64,000 nt of DNA from Bacillota bacterium (GTDB lineage Bacteria; Bacillota; Sulfobacillia; Sulfobacillales; Sulfobacillaceae): positions 62,001-126,000 of the forward strand of contig JAJZZP010000067.1 in assembly GCA_021797515.1 (NCBI GenBank), in the 5' to 3' direction. Made by a program: the position numbers and the translations under genes. Below, piece by piece: positions 1-9,271 of the stretch (positions within the stretch are counted from its first letter, which is position 1; every line of letters begins with the position of its first letter). The notes below the pieces were generated by a model. It was not told the DNA's origin and did not search any database. It saw only the letters and a program-made list of their open reading frames with translations.

Positions 1-788
1 ACAGCCTTGAGCCTATCTTCAAACTCGCCACGAAATTTGCTGCCGGCAATCAACGATCCCAAGTCCAACGCTAAGACCCTTTTGTCTTTGAGTCCCTGCG
101 GTACGTCACCAGCCACAATCCGTTGTGCCAACCCCTCAACAATGGCGGTTTTTCCCACACCCGGTTCGCCAATCAGAACCGGATTGTTTTTGGTGCGTCG
201 CGACAATACTTGGATAATCCGGCGAATTTCCTCATCACGTCCAATAACCGGGTCAAGCTTGGATTTTCTTGCCAAATCCGTCAAATCCTTGGAGTACTTA
301 GACAACGCCTGGTATTTCTCTTCGGGATTTTGATCAGTGACTCGGCTGGATCCCCGAACATCCTTCAACGCCCGAAGTAAAGCATCGCGCCGAATGCCAT
401 AATCTCTGAGTATGCGTCCCGCAGGCGTGTCCTGACGTTCCGCCAAGGCCAGCAATAGGTGTTCAGTGGAAATATACTCGTCCTTAAGTTGCCCGGCCTC
501 GACTTCCGCACCTTCCACCACCGCCGTTAACTGTGGACTCATGTAGGCTCCTGGCTGAGTACCCGACACTTTGGGCATGCGCTGCAATTCTTTTTCTAAC
601 GCAGATTGCAATGGAGTCAACGGTACCCCGATTTTTTCTATCAGCGGTTGCACCACGCCATCGGCCTGTTGCAGCAATGCCATGAGCAAATGTTCCGGTG
701 CAATTTCCTGCTGTCCTCGCTCACGAGCCAGATTTTGCGCTTCTGACAGCGCTTCTTGCGATTTTACAGTCAATTTATCGAGGCGCAT
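1..788 (-). CDS. clpB: ClpB disaggregase, N-terminal part (cut by window edge)
   Basis: AAA+ disaggregase that works with DnaK to resolubilise aggregated proteins in the cytoplasm. About 262 residues are visible from the start codon at 788; the gene runs off the left edge. The protein begins [14 protein letters not shown], followed by the two Clp-N repeats (about residues 1-150) with the phrase [10 protein letters not shown], then a linker and the first AAA domain with Walker [10 protein letters not shown] near residue 205. A GGAGGGG Shine-Dalgarno lies just upstream of the ATG. The start overlaps the end of dnaJ by 14 nt, so it is the fourth gene of the hspR-dnaK-dnaJ-clpB operon and probably under HspR control (inference). 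Confidence 0.95.
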   Translation of the reverse strand, partial: MRLDKLTVKSQEALSEAQNLARERGQQEIAPEHLLMALLQQADGVVQPLIEKIGVPLTPLQSALEKELQRMPKVSGTQPGAYMSPQLTAVVEGAEVEAGQLKDEYISTEHLLLALAERQDTPAGRILRDYGIRRDALLRALKDVRGSSRVTDQNPEEKYQALSKYSKDLTDLARKSKLDPVIGRDEEIRRIIQVLSRRTKNNPVLIGEPGVGKTAIVEGLAQRIVAGDVPQGLKDKRVLALDLGSLIAGSKFRGEFEDRLKA

Positions 789-1713
789 GAATGTCCCCTC
801 CTGTTTCTTGGTGCAATGCACTTATTTCACGGTAAAGTCGATCATCATCTGCCACAAACGGCTCGGGAAATCGCAGCGTTACCTCAAGTAGCAAATCTCC
901 TCGTTTACCGGTGGTACGGTCGGGGAGGCCCATGCCTCTTAAACGCAACACCTTCCCCTGATTGGTATGGGCGGGAATTTTGACGGTAATGTGGTCTCCC
1001 ACCAAGGGCGCCACGGAGATTTCTCCGCCGGTGGCGGCCACCGGCACGGATACCATAACTCGCCCTACCAAGTCGTTGTGTTGTCGGGAAAATCTTGGGT
1101 TCGACGCCACCTGCACTCTTAGTCGCGCATGTTCTCCGACACGCAGCACCGCCCCATCTTCGATACCTGGGGGAATTTTGACGTCAAACCGTTGCGGTTC
1201 GATAACTTGACCCAACCCGCCACACCGGGCACAATCTGGATCTGTCCCATGACAGACGGGGCACGGTTTAACTTGACTGACGGTGAGGGGAATCGTCGTG
1301 CCCGTCATAACCTGTTCCAAGGTTACCGTTACGGCTTCTTCTGGGGCCGAACGAGTTCTTTGCTGCGTCCGCGTGCTTTGGCCTGGCCCAGAAAACAAAT
1401 CTTCAAAGATACTGCCAAAGTCCTCCACATTAAAACCGTCCCAATCGTGAGACACCCGTTGATAGCCAGGCCCTTGGCTTCTTGCCTTCCGGTTGGCAAA
1501 GTTGCGCCGCAACTGGTCATATTCTGCACGTTTGGGCGGGTTGGACAGCACTTCGTACGCCTCGTTGATTTCCTTAAACCGGCCTTCACTAGCTTTGCCG
1601 CTTACATCGGGATGATACTTGCGCGCCAGTTTACGATAAGCGGATTTAATAGCCGCTGCATCAGCATTTTCGCTAACCTCTAAAATTTTGTAGTAATCTT
1701 TGGGTGCTGCCAT
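775..1713 (-). CDS. dnaJ: DnaJ-family co-chaperone with reduced zinc finger
   Basis: J-domain co-chaperone that stimulates DnaK ATPase and delivers clients. Residues 5-70 form the J domain with the essential HPD motif (KYHPDVSG). A Gly/Phe-rich stretch ([16 protein letters not shown]) follows, then a very short cysteine region with only two CxxC pairs ([18 protein letters not shown]), then the C-terminal substrate-binding and dimerisation domains ([21 protein letters not shown]). Classical DnaJ has four CxxCxGxG repeats and is about 370-380 residues; this one has 312, so it is between DnaJ and CbpA in architecture. The ATG at 1713 follows a GGAGG site. It sits between dnaK and clpB. Confidence 0.92.
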   Translation of the reverse strand: MAAPKDYYKILEVSENADAAAIKSAYRKLARKYHPDVSGKASEGRFKEINEAYEVLSNPPKRAEYDQLRRNFANRKARSQGPGYQRVSHDWDGFNVEDFGSIFEDLFSGPGQSTRTQQRTRSAPEEAVTVTLEQVMTGTTIPLTVSQVKPCPVCHGTDPDCARCGGLGQVIEPQRFDVKIPPGIEDGAVLRVGEHARLRVQVASNPRFSRQHNDLVGRVMVSVPVAATGGEISVAPLVGDHITVKIPAHTNQGKVLRLRGMGLPDRTTGKRGDLLLEVTLRFPEPFVADDDRLYREISALHQETGGDIHAPR

Positions 1714-1782
1714 GGTTCCTCCACCTCACAAGGGCAAGGACCAGGTGCCCGAGCCGCCTGGTCCTTCCCACCTCTCTTGCCG

Positions 1783-3672
1783 TCATTCCGATGGTCTAAA
1801 ATCCGCATCAATCACGTCGTCACCCCCAGCCCCTCCTGGCGGCGGTGGAGAAGACTGGTCGTTATTCTGCGTCGACTTATAAAGTTCTTCGGCTAGCTTG
1901 TGGGAAACCGTTTCCAATTCTGCTACAGCCTTGGTAATGGCTCCTTGGTCGTTTTTGTCTAGTGCATCACGTACCGCACGGATAGCGTCTTCCGCGGCCG
2001 TCTTGTCATTGGCCTCCACTTTATCCCCCAGGTCTCGCAGAGTCTTTTCGGTAGCATATACCAGGGATTCGGCCCGATTTTTTGCTTCTGCCAGGTCACG
2101 CACCCGCTGGTCTTCTTGCGCTTTTTCCTGCGCTTCGCGAACCAATTTCTCCACTTCTTCCTTCGACAACTGGGTAGACGCCGTCACGGTAATCCGCTGT
2201 TCTTTTCCGGTACCCAAATCCTTAGCCGACACATTGACAATGCCGTTGGCGTCGATATCAAAGGTCACTTCGATCTGCGGTACCCCCCGCGGTGCCGGCG
2301 GAATATCCGCCAAGCTGAATCTCGCTAACGTTCGGTTGTCTTGAGCCATACTGCGCTCACCTTGCAACACGTGGATCTCCACACTAGTCTGGTTGTCGGC
2401 CGCCGTAGTAAAAGTTTCACTCTTGCGAGTCGGAATCGTCGTATTACGCTCGATTAGCTTGGTAAACACCCCGCCCATGGTTTCGATTCCAAGCGACAAT
2501 GGGGTGACGTCCAACAAAATCACGTCTTTAACCTCGCCAGCCAACACACCACCCTGAATGGCCGCCCCAATGGCCACCACTTCATCGGGATTCACGCCAC
2601 GATGCGGCTCTTTCCCAGTAAGTCGCTTGACCAATTCTTGGATCACCGGCATACGCGTCGAGCCTCCAACCAAGATGACCTCGTCAATTTGACTTTCTGA
2701 CAATTTAGCATCTTGCAAAGCCTGTTTGAACGGGCCCACCGTACGCTCGGTCAAGCTTGCCGTCAATTCTTCGAACTTGGCACGTGTGACGCGTTGCTCC
2801 AGATGTTTAGGTCCGGTTTGGTCCGCGGTGATGAAAGGCAAACTTACTTGAGTTTCGGTCACTGACGACAACTCAATCTTTGCCTTTTCTGACGCTTCAA
2901 TAAGTCGCTGCAAGGCTTGCCTGTCTTTGCGCAAGTCGATGCCGTTGTCCTTTTGAAATTCAGCGGCGATGTAATCGACCAACTTCATATCGTAGTCATC
3001 GCCACCCAGATGGGTGTCGCCCGAGGTGGACTTCACTTCAAATACGCCGTCACCCACTTCAAGCACCGACACATCAAAAGTCCCCCCGCCCAAGTCCCAC
3101 ACTAAAATGGTTTCGTTCTTCTTTTTGTCGAGTCCATATGCCAGTGCCGCAGCGGTCGGCTCATTAATGATGCGCAAAACTTCCAAGCCGGCAATTTTCC
3201 CAGCATCCTTGGTTGCCTGGCGTTGCGCATCGTTGAAGTAGGCCGGAACGGTAATGACCGCCTGAGTTACACTTTCTCCCAAGTACTTTTCCGCATCGGT
3301 TTTTAACTTTCCTAAAACCATCGCCGAAATCTCTTCGGGAGTCATGCTCTTGCCCGCATTGGGCAACTCTACCAGCACCTGATTATTAGATCCCCCTGTC
3401 ACTTTGTAAGGAACCCGTGACCGTTCCGATGCCACTTCGTCAAAACGACGGCCAATAAACCGCTTGATCGAAAACACGGTGTTTTCCGGATTCATCACAG
3501 CTTGACGGCGAGCCAATTGTCCTACCAACCGCTCCCCGGCCTTGCTAAAACCGACAACCGAAGGAGTCAACCGACTTCCTTCAGTGTTGAGGATCACAGA
3601 CGGTTGACCGCCCTCCATTACTGCAATTACCGAGTTGGTGGTTCCTAAGTCAATTCCGACGACCTTGCCCAT
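1783..3672 (-). CDS. dnaK: Hsp70 chaperone DnaK
   Basis: ATP-dependent Hsp70 chaperone of 629 residues, the usual length. The nucleotide-binding domain starts [20 protein letters not shown] and contains the Hsp70 signatures [16 protein letters not shown] and [17 protein letters not shown]. The substrate-binding domain (about residues 385-500) includes [15 protein letters not shown], followed by a helical lid and a Pro/Gly-rich tail ([18 protein letters not shown]). The start overlaps the 3' end of hspR by 23 nt, indicating translational coupling. No grpE lies in this operon, so the nucleotide exchange factor must be encoded elsewhere (inference). Confidence 0.97.
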   Translation of the reverse strand: MGKVVGIDLGTTNSVIAVMEGGQPSVILNTEGSRLTPSVVGFSKAGERLVGQLARRQAVMNPENTVFSIKRFIGRRFDEVASERSRVPYKVTGGSNNQVLVELPNAGKSMTPEEISAMVLGKLKTDAEKYLGESVTQAVITVPAYFNDAQRQATKDAGKIAGLEVLRIINEPTAAALAYGLDKKKNETILVWDLGGGTFDVSVLEVGDGVFEVKSTSGDTHLGGDDYDMKLVDYIAAEFQKDNGIDLRKDRQALQRLIEASEKAKIELSSVTETQVSLPFITADQTGPKHLEQRVTRAKFEELTASLTERTVGPFKQALQDAKLSESQIDEVILVGGSTRMPVIQELVKRLTGKEPHRGVNPDEVVAIGAAIQGGVLAGEVKDVILLDVTPLSLGIETMGGVFTKLIERNTTIPTRKSETFTTAADNQTSVEIHVLQGERSMAQDNRTLARFSLADIPPAPRGVPQIEVTFDIDANGIVNVSAKDLGTGKEQRITVTASTQLSKEEVEKLVREAQEKAQEDQRVRDLAEAKNRAESLVYATEKTLRDLGDKVEANDKTAAEDAIRAVRDALDKNDQGAITKAVAELETVSHKLAEELYKSTQNNDQSSPPPPGGAGGDDVIDADFRPSE

Positions 3673-3964
3673 AATTGTTCTCCCTCGCTTTACTCCGATT
3701 ACTGTGTATGTAACGGACCTCCACCGTGCCCAGGATCGCTTGGATTCCCGCCAAGTTTATGCCTTTTTGCGTCAGATCCCGAATCTGCACCAACCGGTAG
3801 AAATCATTTTCCGAATATAACCGGTTGTTTTTTTCGGTTCGGGCCGGGCAAACCAAACACTCCCGCTCCCAAATGCGCAACACCTGTGTTGACACACCTA
3901 CAAGCCGTGCCATCACGCTGATAGTGTACACCGGCTCATCAGGGCCATGGATTGGCAACTCCAT
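3650..3964 (-). CDS. hspR: HspR-type MerR-family heat-shock repressor
   Basis: Small MerR-family DNA-binding protein, 104 residues from the chosen ATG. It has the HspR winged-helix pattern [23 protein letters not shown] followed by [32 protein letters not shown]. In other bacteria HspR with DnaK as co-repressor controls dnaK and clpB, which fits the first position in this operon. A longer reading frame opens at 4084, but a good promoter (3995-4023) lies inside it and GAGG sits 5 nt before the ATG at 3964, so I prefer the short form. I found no textbook HAIR inverted repeat (CTTGAGT-N7-ACTCAAG) upstream. Confidence 0.85.
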   Translation of the reverse strand: MELPIHGPDEPVYTISVMARLVGVSTQVLRIWERECLVCPARTEKNNRLYSENDFYRLVQIRDLTQKGINLAGIQAILGTVEVRYIHSNRSKARENNYGQGRRN

Positions 3965-3994
3965 CACATCCTCAACAAACGGTACTCCGATATC

Positions 3995-4023
3995 ATCATA
4001 ATAAATTCGCCGCCAATGATCAA
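3995..4023 (-). promoter_or_regulatory. Promoter of hspR-dnaK-dnaJ-clpB
   Basis: On the minus strand TTGATC (4018-4023) and TATGAT (3995-4000) are separated by exactly 17 nt, a near-consensus sigma-A promoter. The predicted transcript starts about 24 nt before the hspR ATG at 3964. Confidence 0.7.
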
Positions 4024-4138
4024 GAAAGTTATATATGCCGTATAAAAAAATTATTCGGCTCCCACGCCAAGTCTTTTTAATCATGCCCTGGAATAGCTAT
4101 AGAGTAACCTGAAAACGCCCCGATAAGGAGGTCCCCCC

Positions 4139-4720
4139 ATGAATCGGTTCTCGCCACGTCGGCAACCCGAGTTTGCGATGAGTCTATGGTATCAGTTTAT
4201 CCATTCTCCACTGGCGGTTGATCGTCTGCTCATCCGCCATACCCCGGCGGCGACCTTCCAAACATTTTATTGGTCCAACCTCTTGTGGACTGCGCTCATA
4301 GTGTCCCTCGGCCAGGTCTTTAGTATTCCATTCCCGGATCGGGCATTTTTACACGGAATTTACGGTTTCATCCTCATCTTGTTAGGAGGCGTAATTCTTT
4401 TATATCCTGGCATGATGGTCATGGACATCATCAGCACACGTTTGGGTGTCTATAGCCACGATGCCACCAGGCGGAACATTCTTATGGCCGTGAGCCCCTG
4501 GTTCATTGTAATTGGGGCCGCATTTGTGTTGTCCCCTTCATTCATATTACCTGCTATCAGTCTCATCTTGACGACATATGTTCTAATCTCGGGATTAGTC
4601 CATGGCCAACGAATAACATGGCGAGATGCCGCACTGACCACAGCCGGTCTCGCCATTATGATCTTATTCGTCCTAGGGGTCATGTTCTGGTTATTCGGCT
4701 GGGATATCTATGCTGTCTAA
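4139..4720 (+). CDS. Polytopic membrane protein, Yip1-like
   Basis: Protein of 193 residues with about five hydrophobic segments (near residues 44-65, 73-95, 113-130, 135-152 and 165-188) and a short polar N-terminus. A strong AAGGAGG site precedes the ATG. The spacing of the helices and a loop rich in Arg/His resemble the Yip1/DUF1282 group of bacterial membrane proteins, but no diagnostic motif is present, so I assign no function. It diverges from hspR and stands alone, converging on the decayed murQ. Confidence 0.75.
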   Translation: MNRFSPRRQPEFAMSLWYQFIHSPLAVDRLLIRHTPAATFQTFYWSNLLWTALIVSLGQVFSIPFPDRAFLHGIYGFILILLGGVILLYPGMMVMDIISTRLGVYSHDATRRNILMAVSPWFIVIGAAFVLSPSFILPAISLILTTYVLISGLVHGQRITWRDAALTTAGLAIMILFVLGVMFWLFGWDIYAV

Positions 4721-5725
4721 GGGTCTTTTCCATAAAAACCCGAGGGAGCCTTTCAAGTTTTCCCATTCATGAGATCCAGTCAATGCCCGAATTAAGGCGG
4801 GTCGAATTTGGTATTGATGCTGTTGGATCAGGTTCTGGGCGGTGTTTGAGTCACAGTCCAACAGCTCTTGTACAATAGCCTCGGCGCGAAGTTTCAACTT
4901 ATGGTAGAGTATGTCCAAGGCGCACCATCACGCCGGTCGAAATGATGTTCAGCACCATTTTCTGTGCGGTGCCAGCCAGCATCCGCGTCGATCCAGAAAG
5001 AGGCTCTGGACCCACCGGGACGGCTACTGTGATGTGTGTCAATGATTGCAAAGGCGGCTCGGAAACGCAAAAGATACCGATTCTGAGGCAGCCGACTCGT
5101 TCGGCTGCCTGAAGCGCTCCTTGCACGTAGGGCGTCCGTCCGGACGCCGCCACCCCGATGACGATATCGTCCGCCCTCAGAGACTGTGACGCCATATCGG
5201 CGTACCCGCCTTCAACATTGTCCTCAGCCCCTTCCACAGCATTCCAAAAAGCATTCCGCCCTCCGGCCATCAATGTTATCCATTGTTCTTGGTCTATTCC
5301 GAACGTAGGCGGCAACTCCGATGCATCAAGCTGAGCCAGGCGACCCGAAGTTCCCGCCGCCTAATCCTGACGGGTTGAGGCGGGGGTTTCTGAGGTCACC
5401 CTCTAGAAGTTCCTGGTTCTACGACCGCTGCGCCGAGCCGTTAGGCCACGTACGTCTTATGCTGGATCTCCCCAGGCGTCGATTCGGACCGTTCCGACCC
5501 TATGTCCTTAGACTAAACTAAAAGTTTGGGGCCTGTCTAGCCCTGCGGGCCGGCCCGCTTGACCCCCTCTTAGCTTGCGCCTAAGAAGGGGAATGCGCGG
5601 GCGTTATGTTCAATTGCCTGGGATATCTCGTCAACCGCCCCAGCAACTGCTAACTGAGGTTTTAAATCCTGCTGATTGAGATATTGAACCAAATCATACA
5701 CCGACAATTCTTCCAAGTAGGGCAT
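4691..5725 (-). pseudogene. murQ: N-acetylmuramate-6-phosphate etherase, disrupted
   Basis: MurQ cleaves the lactyl ether of MurNAc-6-P to give GlcNAc-6-P. Three separated pieces of one MurQ are visible. The N-terminal helix region (MPYLEELSVYDLVQYLNQQ, ATG at 5725 after GAGG) stops at about 5590. The core resumes near 5362 with GTSGRLAQLDASELPPTFG and runs through VEGAEDNVEGG, GVAASGRTPYVQGAL and GSTRMLAGTAQK. The C-terminal part (YHKLKLRAEAIVQELL) is in another frame after about 4915. So there is an insertion of about 240 bp, loss of the GGRLIYxGA segment, and a downstream frameshift. It is the last gene after the BadF kinase and nagA. Confidence 0.88.
5353..5591 (-). mobile_element. IS200/IS605-type remnant (tnpB 3' end plus hairpin ends) inside murQ
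   Basis: This stretch interrupts murQ. One end carries an 11-bp hairpin with one mismatch (CCCCCTCTTAG 5563-5573 against CTAAGAAGGGG 5581-5591, loop of 7). The other end carries an imperfect hairpin (CCCGCCGCCTAA from 5353 against TTGAGGCGGGGG ending 5386). Between them the minus strand encodes, with stops, a C-terminal phrase typical of IS605 OrfB/TnpB (SERSESTPGEIQHKTYVA, then VVEPGTSR). Subterminal hairpins without terminal inverted repeats fit the IS200/IS605 family. This may be a non-autonomous derivative keeping both ends. Confidence 0.6.
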
Positions 5726-5754
5726 CGTTACAACCTCACTCTTCATACCCAAAT

Positions 5755-6885
5755 TTATCGTGCGTCATAGATGGCAACACCAGCACGTAATGTGGCTTGA
5801 ATTTGCCAATCACTATCCATCAGTACCATATCAGCCCGCATTGCAGGGGCCAGCCTTCCTCGATCAGGCAGTCCTAGCCGCGCCGCCGGATTCTGAGATA
5901 TCGCGGCCACAATGGCAGGCAATGGCACCTCCCATTGCAATAAATTTCTTAGGGCATGGTCCAGCGTCAAAACACTCCCCGCCAATGTGCCGTCGGCCAG
6001 CCGTGCCGACCCGCCAAAAACTCTAACCGGCCGTCCTCCCAATCGATAATCACCATCGGGCATGGCAGCAGCAGCCATCGCATCGGTAATCAACAGGACT
6101 CGTTTCCCCATGGTTTGGAACACATAACGCACTACCTCTGGACGTACATGAATTCCATCGGTAATCAATTCGCACCATACCTGGGAACTCATCAATCCCA
6201 GGCCAGCCAATCCCGGTTCCCGATGTTTTAAGGGAGACATCGCATTAAAGAAATGCGTCAGGCCGGTCGCGCCCGCTTCCAAAGCCTCCCGGCCTATATC
6301 CCAAGTGGCGCCAGAATGACCGAGATTCACGGCCACCCGGCGTGACACCATCCACCGCACCACATCAAGCGCTCCTGGTATATTAGGCGCCATTGTGATA
6401 AGGCGCACCCACCCGTCGCTATTGTCTCCGATTAATTCTCGGGCTCGTTCTATGGTAGGGGCGATAATGGAGGATTCTGGCTGCGCTCCTTTACATGTGG
6501 GGTCGATGAACGGACCTTCTAAATGAATTCCTAACAGTGAAGCCCCCGGCATTCCGTCTTGAGCCGCCGCTCGAGACTGTTTGATAACCCGCTTCAGATC
6601 CGGATCAATTGGCGCCGTAACGGTAGCCGCCACAAACCCGGTTACCCCATGGCGAGCCAAAGCCTGTGACATATTGACAAATCGGTTCGAATCTTCATCC
6701 ATCACATCCATCCCGGAAATTCCATGAATATGTTCGTCAATGAACCCCGGAAGCACCACGGGCCCCGTGTTAGCCGACAACATGGGTTCAATACGTTCAA
6801 TCCTCCCCCCGTCGTCCCAGGTTATTTCTGCCGGTACTAAATGGTTCTCAGGGTGCAAAAACAGCCGACCCCTAAGCGAAGGCAT
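5755..6885 (-). CDS. nagA: N-acetylglucosamine-6-phosphate deacetylase
   Basis: Metal-dependent amidohydrolase converting GlcNAc-6-P to GlcN-6-P and acetate. Motifs: PGFIDEHIHGISGMDV (metal-binding HxH), LGIHLEGPF, VNLGHSGATW, GLTHFFNAMSPL and LLITDAMAAA with the catalytic Asp. I use the ATG at 6885 (376 residues) because GGAG lies 8 nt before it; an in-frame codon at 6909 has no ribosome site. The start overlaps the upstream kinase by 14 nt. With the kinase and murQ this makes a peptidoglycan amino-sugar recycling operon; NagA and the kinase remain intact although murQ is broken. Confidence 0.95.
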   Translation of the reverse strand: MPSLRGRLFLHPENHLVPAEITWDDGGRIERIEPMLSANTGPVVLPGFIDEHIHGISGMDVMDEDSNRFVNMSQALARHGVTGFVAATVTAPIDPDLKRVIKQSRAAAQDGMPGASLLGIHLEGPFIDPTCKGAQPESSIIAPTIERARELIGDNSDGWVRLITMAPNIPGALDVVRWMVSRRVAVNLGHSGATWDIGREALEAGATGLTHFFNAMSPLKHREPGLAGLGLMSSQVWCELITDGIHVRPEVVRYVFQTMGKRVLLITDAMAAAAMPDGDYRLGGRPVRVFGGSARLADGTLAGSVLTLDHALRNLLQWEVPLPAIVAAISQNPAARLGLPDRGRLAPAMRADMVLMDSDWQIQATLRAGVAIYDAR

Positions 6886-7789
6886 GCCGATCACTCCTCT
6901 TTCCTGCACTATGCCATAAACGGGCTAGCTCCGCCGCACCTAGTACTGGTGATTCCGATATCACTGTTATCCCAACGCGGTGTCCCAACGGCTCCCAACT
7001 GCGAGTCAGCCACGGAAGCCACAAGTTGGCCAACCCCCCTGCGATACCCACAGAATAAACATCGGTCACTCCCAATTGATGGGTCAATACCTCTAAACAC
7101 CTCACAACCCGGTTGGCTTGGCTCTCGACGATGCGATGCGCTACACCATCGTGCCGGGCCGCATTTAATACCGGTCCGGCCAACGCTGACACCATGCGCA
7201 TTTCAAACGGTGGTGTATACCACTTGGCCAAAATTTCGTTGGGTGTTGCGGCATCAAAAAACTGTGTTACCATGTCGACTAACGCGGTGTCTTCGGAGAT
7301 CCCCTCGAGTGCCACCAAGGCGGCTTTGACCGCCTCTTGGCCCAGCAAAATCCCTGAACCTGCATCGCCCAACTGCCACCCGTATCCCCCCAGTCTCGCT
7401 TCCTGGGTTCCGTTGTGCCCGTAAAACACGGATCCGGTGCCCAAAATCCCCACGGTTCCCGGAGCACCATGGGTCATAGCCGTCAAAGCCAGTTGATAAT
7501 CGCCCACAAGCCAATAGTGACCTTCGATAAATTGGTCTAGACGTCGAATCCAGTTGTCTCGTATAAAAGATCGATCAATTCCCGCCAATCCCAAGACAGT
7601 GCCGTCTACCGCATTCCCTTGTAGATGGCTGTGTAGTTCGTACCACACTTGAGACACGGCTTGAAACGCCCTTTGTTCTCCCGTCACCACAACATTGGAC
7701 GGGCCAGCCACCGCTTGCGCAACCACTTTGGAATCGTTCACCAACACAGCTCGTGTCTTTGTTCCGCCCCCATCAATACCTATATACAT
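6872..7789 (-). CDS. BadF/BadG-type amino-sugar kinase (GlcNAc or MurNAc kinase)
   Basis: ASKHA-fold sugar kinase of 305 residues. Phosphate-binding motifs are YIGIDGGGTKTRAVLV at the N-terminus, VGILGTGSVFYG near residue 120 and a second nucleotide motif GIAGGLANLW near 250. The adjacent GGYGWQLGDAGSGILLGQEA phrase is typical of N-acetylglucosamine kinases of the BadF/BadG/BcrA family, which includes MurK acting on GlcNAc and MurNAc. Being first in the operon with nagA and murQ supports phosphorylation of amino sugars released from cell wall. An AAGGCGAGG site lies upstream of the ATG. The exact sugar cannot be decided from sequence. Confidence 0.88.
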   Translation of the reverse strand: MYIGIDGGGTKTRAVLVNDSKVVAQAVAGPSNVVVTGEQRAFQAVSQVWYELHSHLQGNAVDGTVLGLAGIDRSFIRDNWIRRLDQFIEGHYWLVGDYQLALTAMTHGAPGTVGILGTGSVFYGHNGTQEARLGGYGWQLGDAGSGILLGQEAVKAALVALEGISEDTALVDMVTQFFDAATPNEILAKWYTPPFEMRMVSALAGPVLNAARHDGVAHRIVESQANRVVRCLEVLTHQLGVTDVYSVGIAGGLANLWLPWLTRSWEPLGHRVGITVISESPVLGAAELARLWHSAGKRSDRHAFA

Positions 7790-7891
7790 GAAGATGCCCT
7801 CGCCTTAATTGCTAGTGTGAGTCATAATATTCGCTTCAGCAAGCCGACTTTCCTGCAAATTTTTCTTGTGGCCGCCATAAAACTCAACGCG

Positions 7892-7916
7892 ACCACCTAT
7901 GGGGAAATAGGTGGGT
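7892..7916. repeat. Inverted repeat between aroA and the amino-sugar operon
   Basis: CCACCTAT (7893-7900) and ATAGGTGG (7907-7914) form a perfect 8-bp inverted repeat with a 6-nt loop, about 65 nt after the aroA stop and about 100 nt before the kinase gene. No T-run directly follows on the minus strand, so it may be an operator for the amino-sugar operon or a weak terminator. Confidence 0.45.
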
Positions 7917-7979
7917 GCACAGAGAGGAGCAACAAGACAAGATACCGGTATCGCATTGAGTATGGCATTACCTGTATAG

Positions 7980-9257
7980 CTAGTCCGACCCCAGCCGTTT
8001 ATAGTCAGCAAAAAATTGCGGATAGCTAATGGCAATGGCGTCGGCCCCCAACAACTCCAGAGGTTTTTGGCTGACGGCCGCGGCAATCGCCAACATCATC
8101 CCAATCCTATGATCGCCGTAGGCATCAACCACCCCGCCCCCCAGGTGATCCTGACCCCACACCACAAATCCATCCGCCAACTCTTTGATCTCCACGCCCA
8201 GGGTTTGTAGATTGGCTACCGTGGTATGAATCCGATCACTTTCCTTAAATCGTAATTCTTCAGCCCCCCGTACCTCGGTTTTCCCTCTCGCCAAGGATCC
8301 CAGAAGCCCAATCAACGGCAACTCGTCAATAAGACTGGGAACCAAGTCAGGTCCTATGCTTATTCCCGTTAATAGTCCCGATGACACCACAATCTCTCCC
8401 ATCGGATCAGGTTCCGGTCGCTGCACTCGAAATTCCACATGTGCCCCCATTTTTTGCAACACCTGATAAAATCCGACACGACCCGGATTCACGCTCACTT
8501 GTTCGATAACCAAAGACGAACCAGGTAAGAGCGCAGCTAACGTTGCCCAGAAGGCTGCTGAGGAGGGATCACCCGGCACAGTCACCGCTATCGGATGCAA
8601 TCCGCCCGGTTCAACCGTGATTTGACCCGCATCGGAGTATATCTTCGCCCCCATTGCTTGCAAAAATCGTTCGGTATGATCGCGGGTTGGGGTTTTTTCC
8701 TGGACGGTAACTGCTTGGGAGGCAGTCATCCCCGCCAGCAACACAGCTGATTTCACTTGGGCTGAGGCCACTGGCAACGCAATCACACCACCTCGGTGAA
8801 CGCCTCCCTTTATCACTAAAGGAGCTAGTCCTGCTTGACGCCCCGCAATATCCACCCCTAACATGGTCAACGGTTCAATTACCCTGGCCATCGGACGTCG
8901 CCGCAACGAATAATCGCCAGTCAATACAGAAAGACCCGGCAGTCCTGCCAATATCCCACTGGCCAAACGGATTGTAGTGCCTGAGTTGTCACAATTAATC
9001 ACATCATCGGCTTCGTGAAGGTTATGGTATCCTGGTGAGCGCAATACCCAACCATCCGTTTCATGTTGGATAAGCTCAACCCCTACGCTTTGTACCAAAC
9101 GCAGACTAGCCGCTATATCTAATGAATCCAATGGATGATAAATTTCGATATCGCCCTCAGCCAAAGTCGAGAAAAGAACTGCCCGGTGAGTTATTGATTT
9201 GTCCCCCGGAGGTCGGAAACGAGACACCAAAGGACGGGTCCAAGGAAAAAGTTTCAT
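7980..9257 (-). CDS. aroA: 3-phosphoshikimate 1-carboxyvinyltransferase (EPSP synthase)
   Basis: Shikimate pathway enzyme joining PEP and shikimate-3-phosphate. The 425-residue length is standard. Motifs: PPGDKSITHRAVLFSTLAEG near residue 17, NCDNSGTTIRL near 90, ASAQVKSAVLLAG, ELRFKESDRI near 340 and YGDHRIGMMLAIAA near 385. AAAGGA lies 7 nt before the ATG. It is the third gene of aroF-tyrA-aroA, 14 nt after tyrA, and therefore under the Tyr T-box upstream of aroF. Confidence 0.97.
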   Translation of the reverse strand: MKLFPWTRPLVSRFRPPGDKSITHRAVLFSTLAEGDIEIYHPLDSLDIAASLRLVQSVGVELIQHETDGWVLRSPGYHNLHEADDVINCDNSGTTIRLASGILAGLPGLSVLTGDYSLRRRPMARVIEPLTMLGVDIAGRQAGLAPLVIKGGVHRGGVIALPVASAQVKSAVLLAGMTASQAVTVQEKTPTRDHTERFLQAMGAKIYSDAGQITVEPGGLHPIAVTVPGDPSSAAFWATLAALLPGSSLVIEQVSVNPGRVGFYQVLQKMGAHVEFRVQRPEPDPMGEIVVSSGLLTGISIGPDLVPSLIDELPLIGLLGSLARGKTEVRGAEELRFKESDRIHTTVANLQTLGVEIKELADGFVVWGQDHLGGGVVDAYGDHRIGMMLAIAAAVSQKPLELLGADAIAISYPQFFADYKRLGSD

Positions 9258-9271
9258 TTTTAAGTCCTTTC

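Noticed and set aside
1129-1683. Plus-strand open frame of 184 codons opposite dnaJ
   Set aside because: No ribosome site, no family, and it mirrors the codon pattern of the clear dnaJ gene.
3965-4084. N-terminal extension of hspR to 4084
   Set aside because: A near-consensus promoter lies inside it and the downstream ATG has a proper ribosome site.
3965-4138. HAIR operator for HspR
   Set aside because: The CTTGAGT-N7-ACTCAAG pattern was looked for and not found.
5321-5521. Plus-strand 66-codon frame over the murQ break
   Set aside because: It is antisense to the IS-like remnant, whose features are all on the minus strand.
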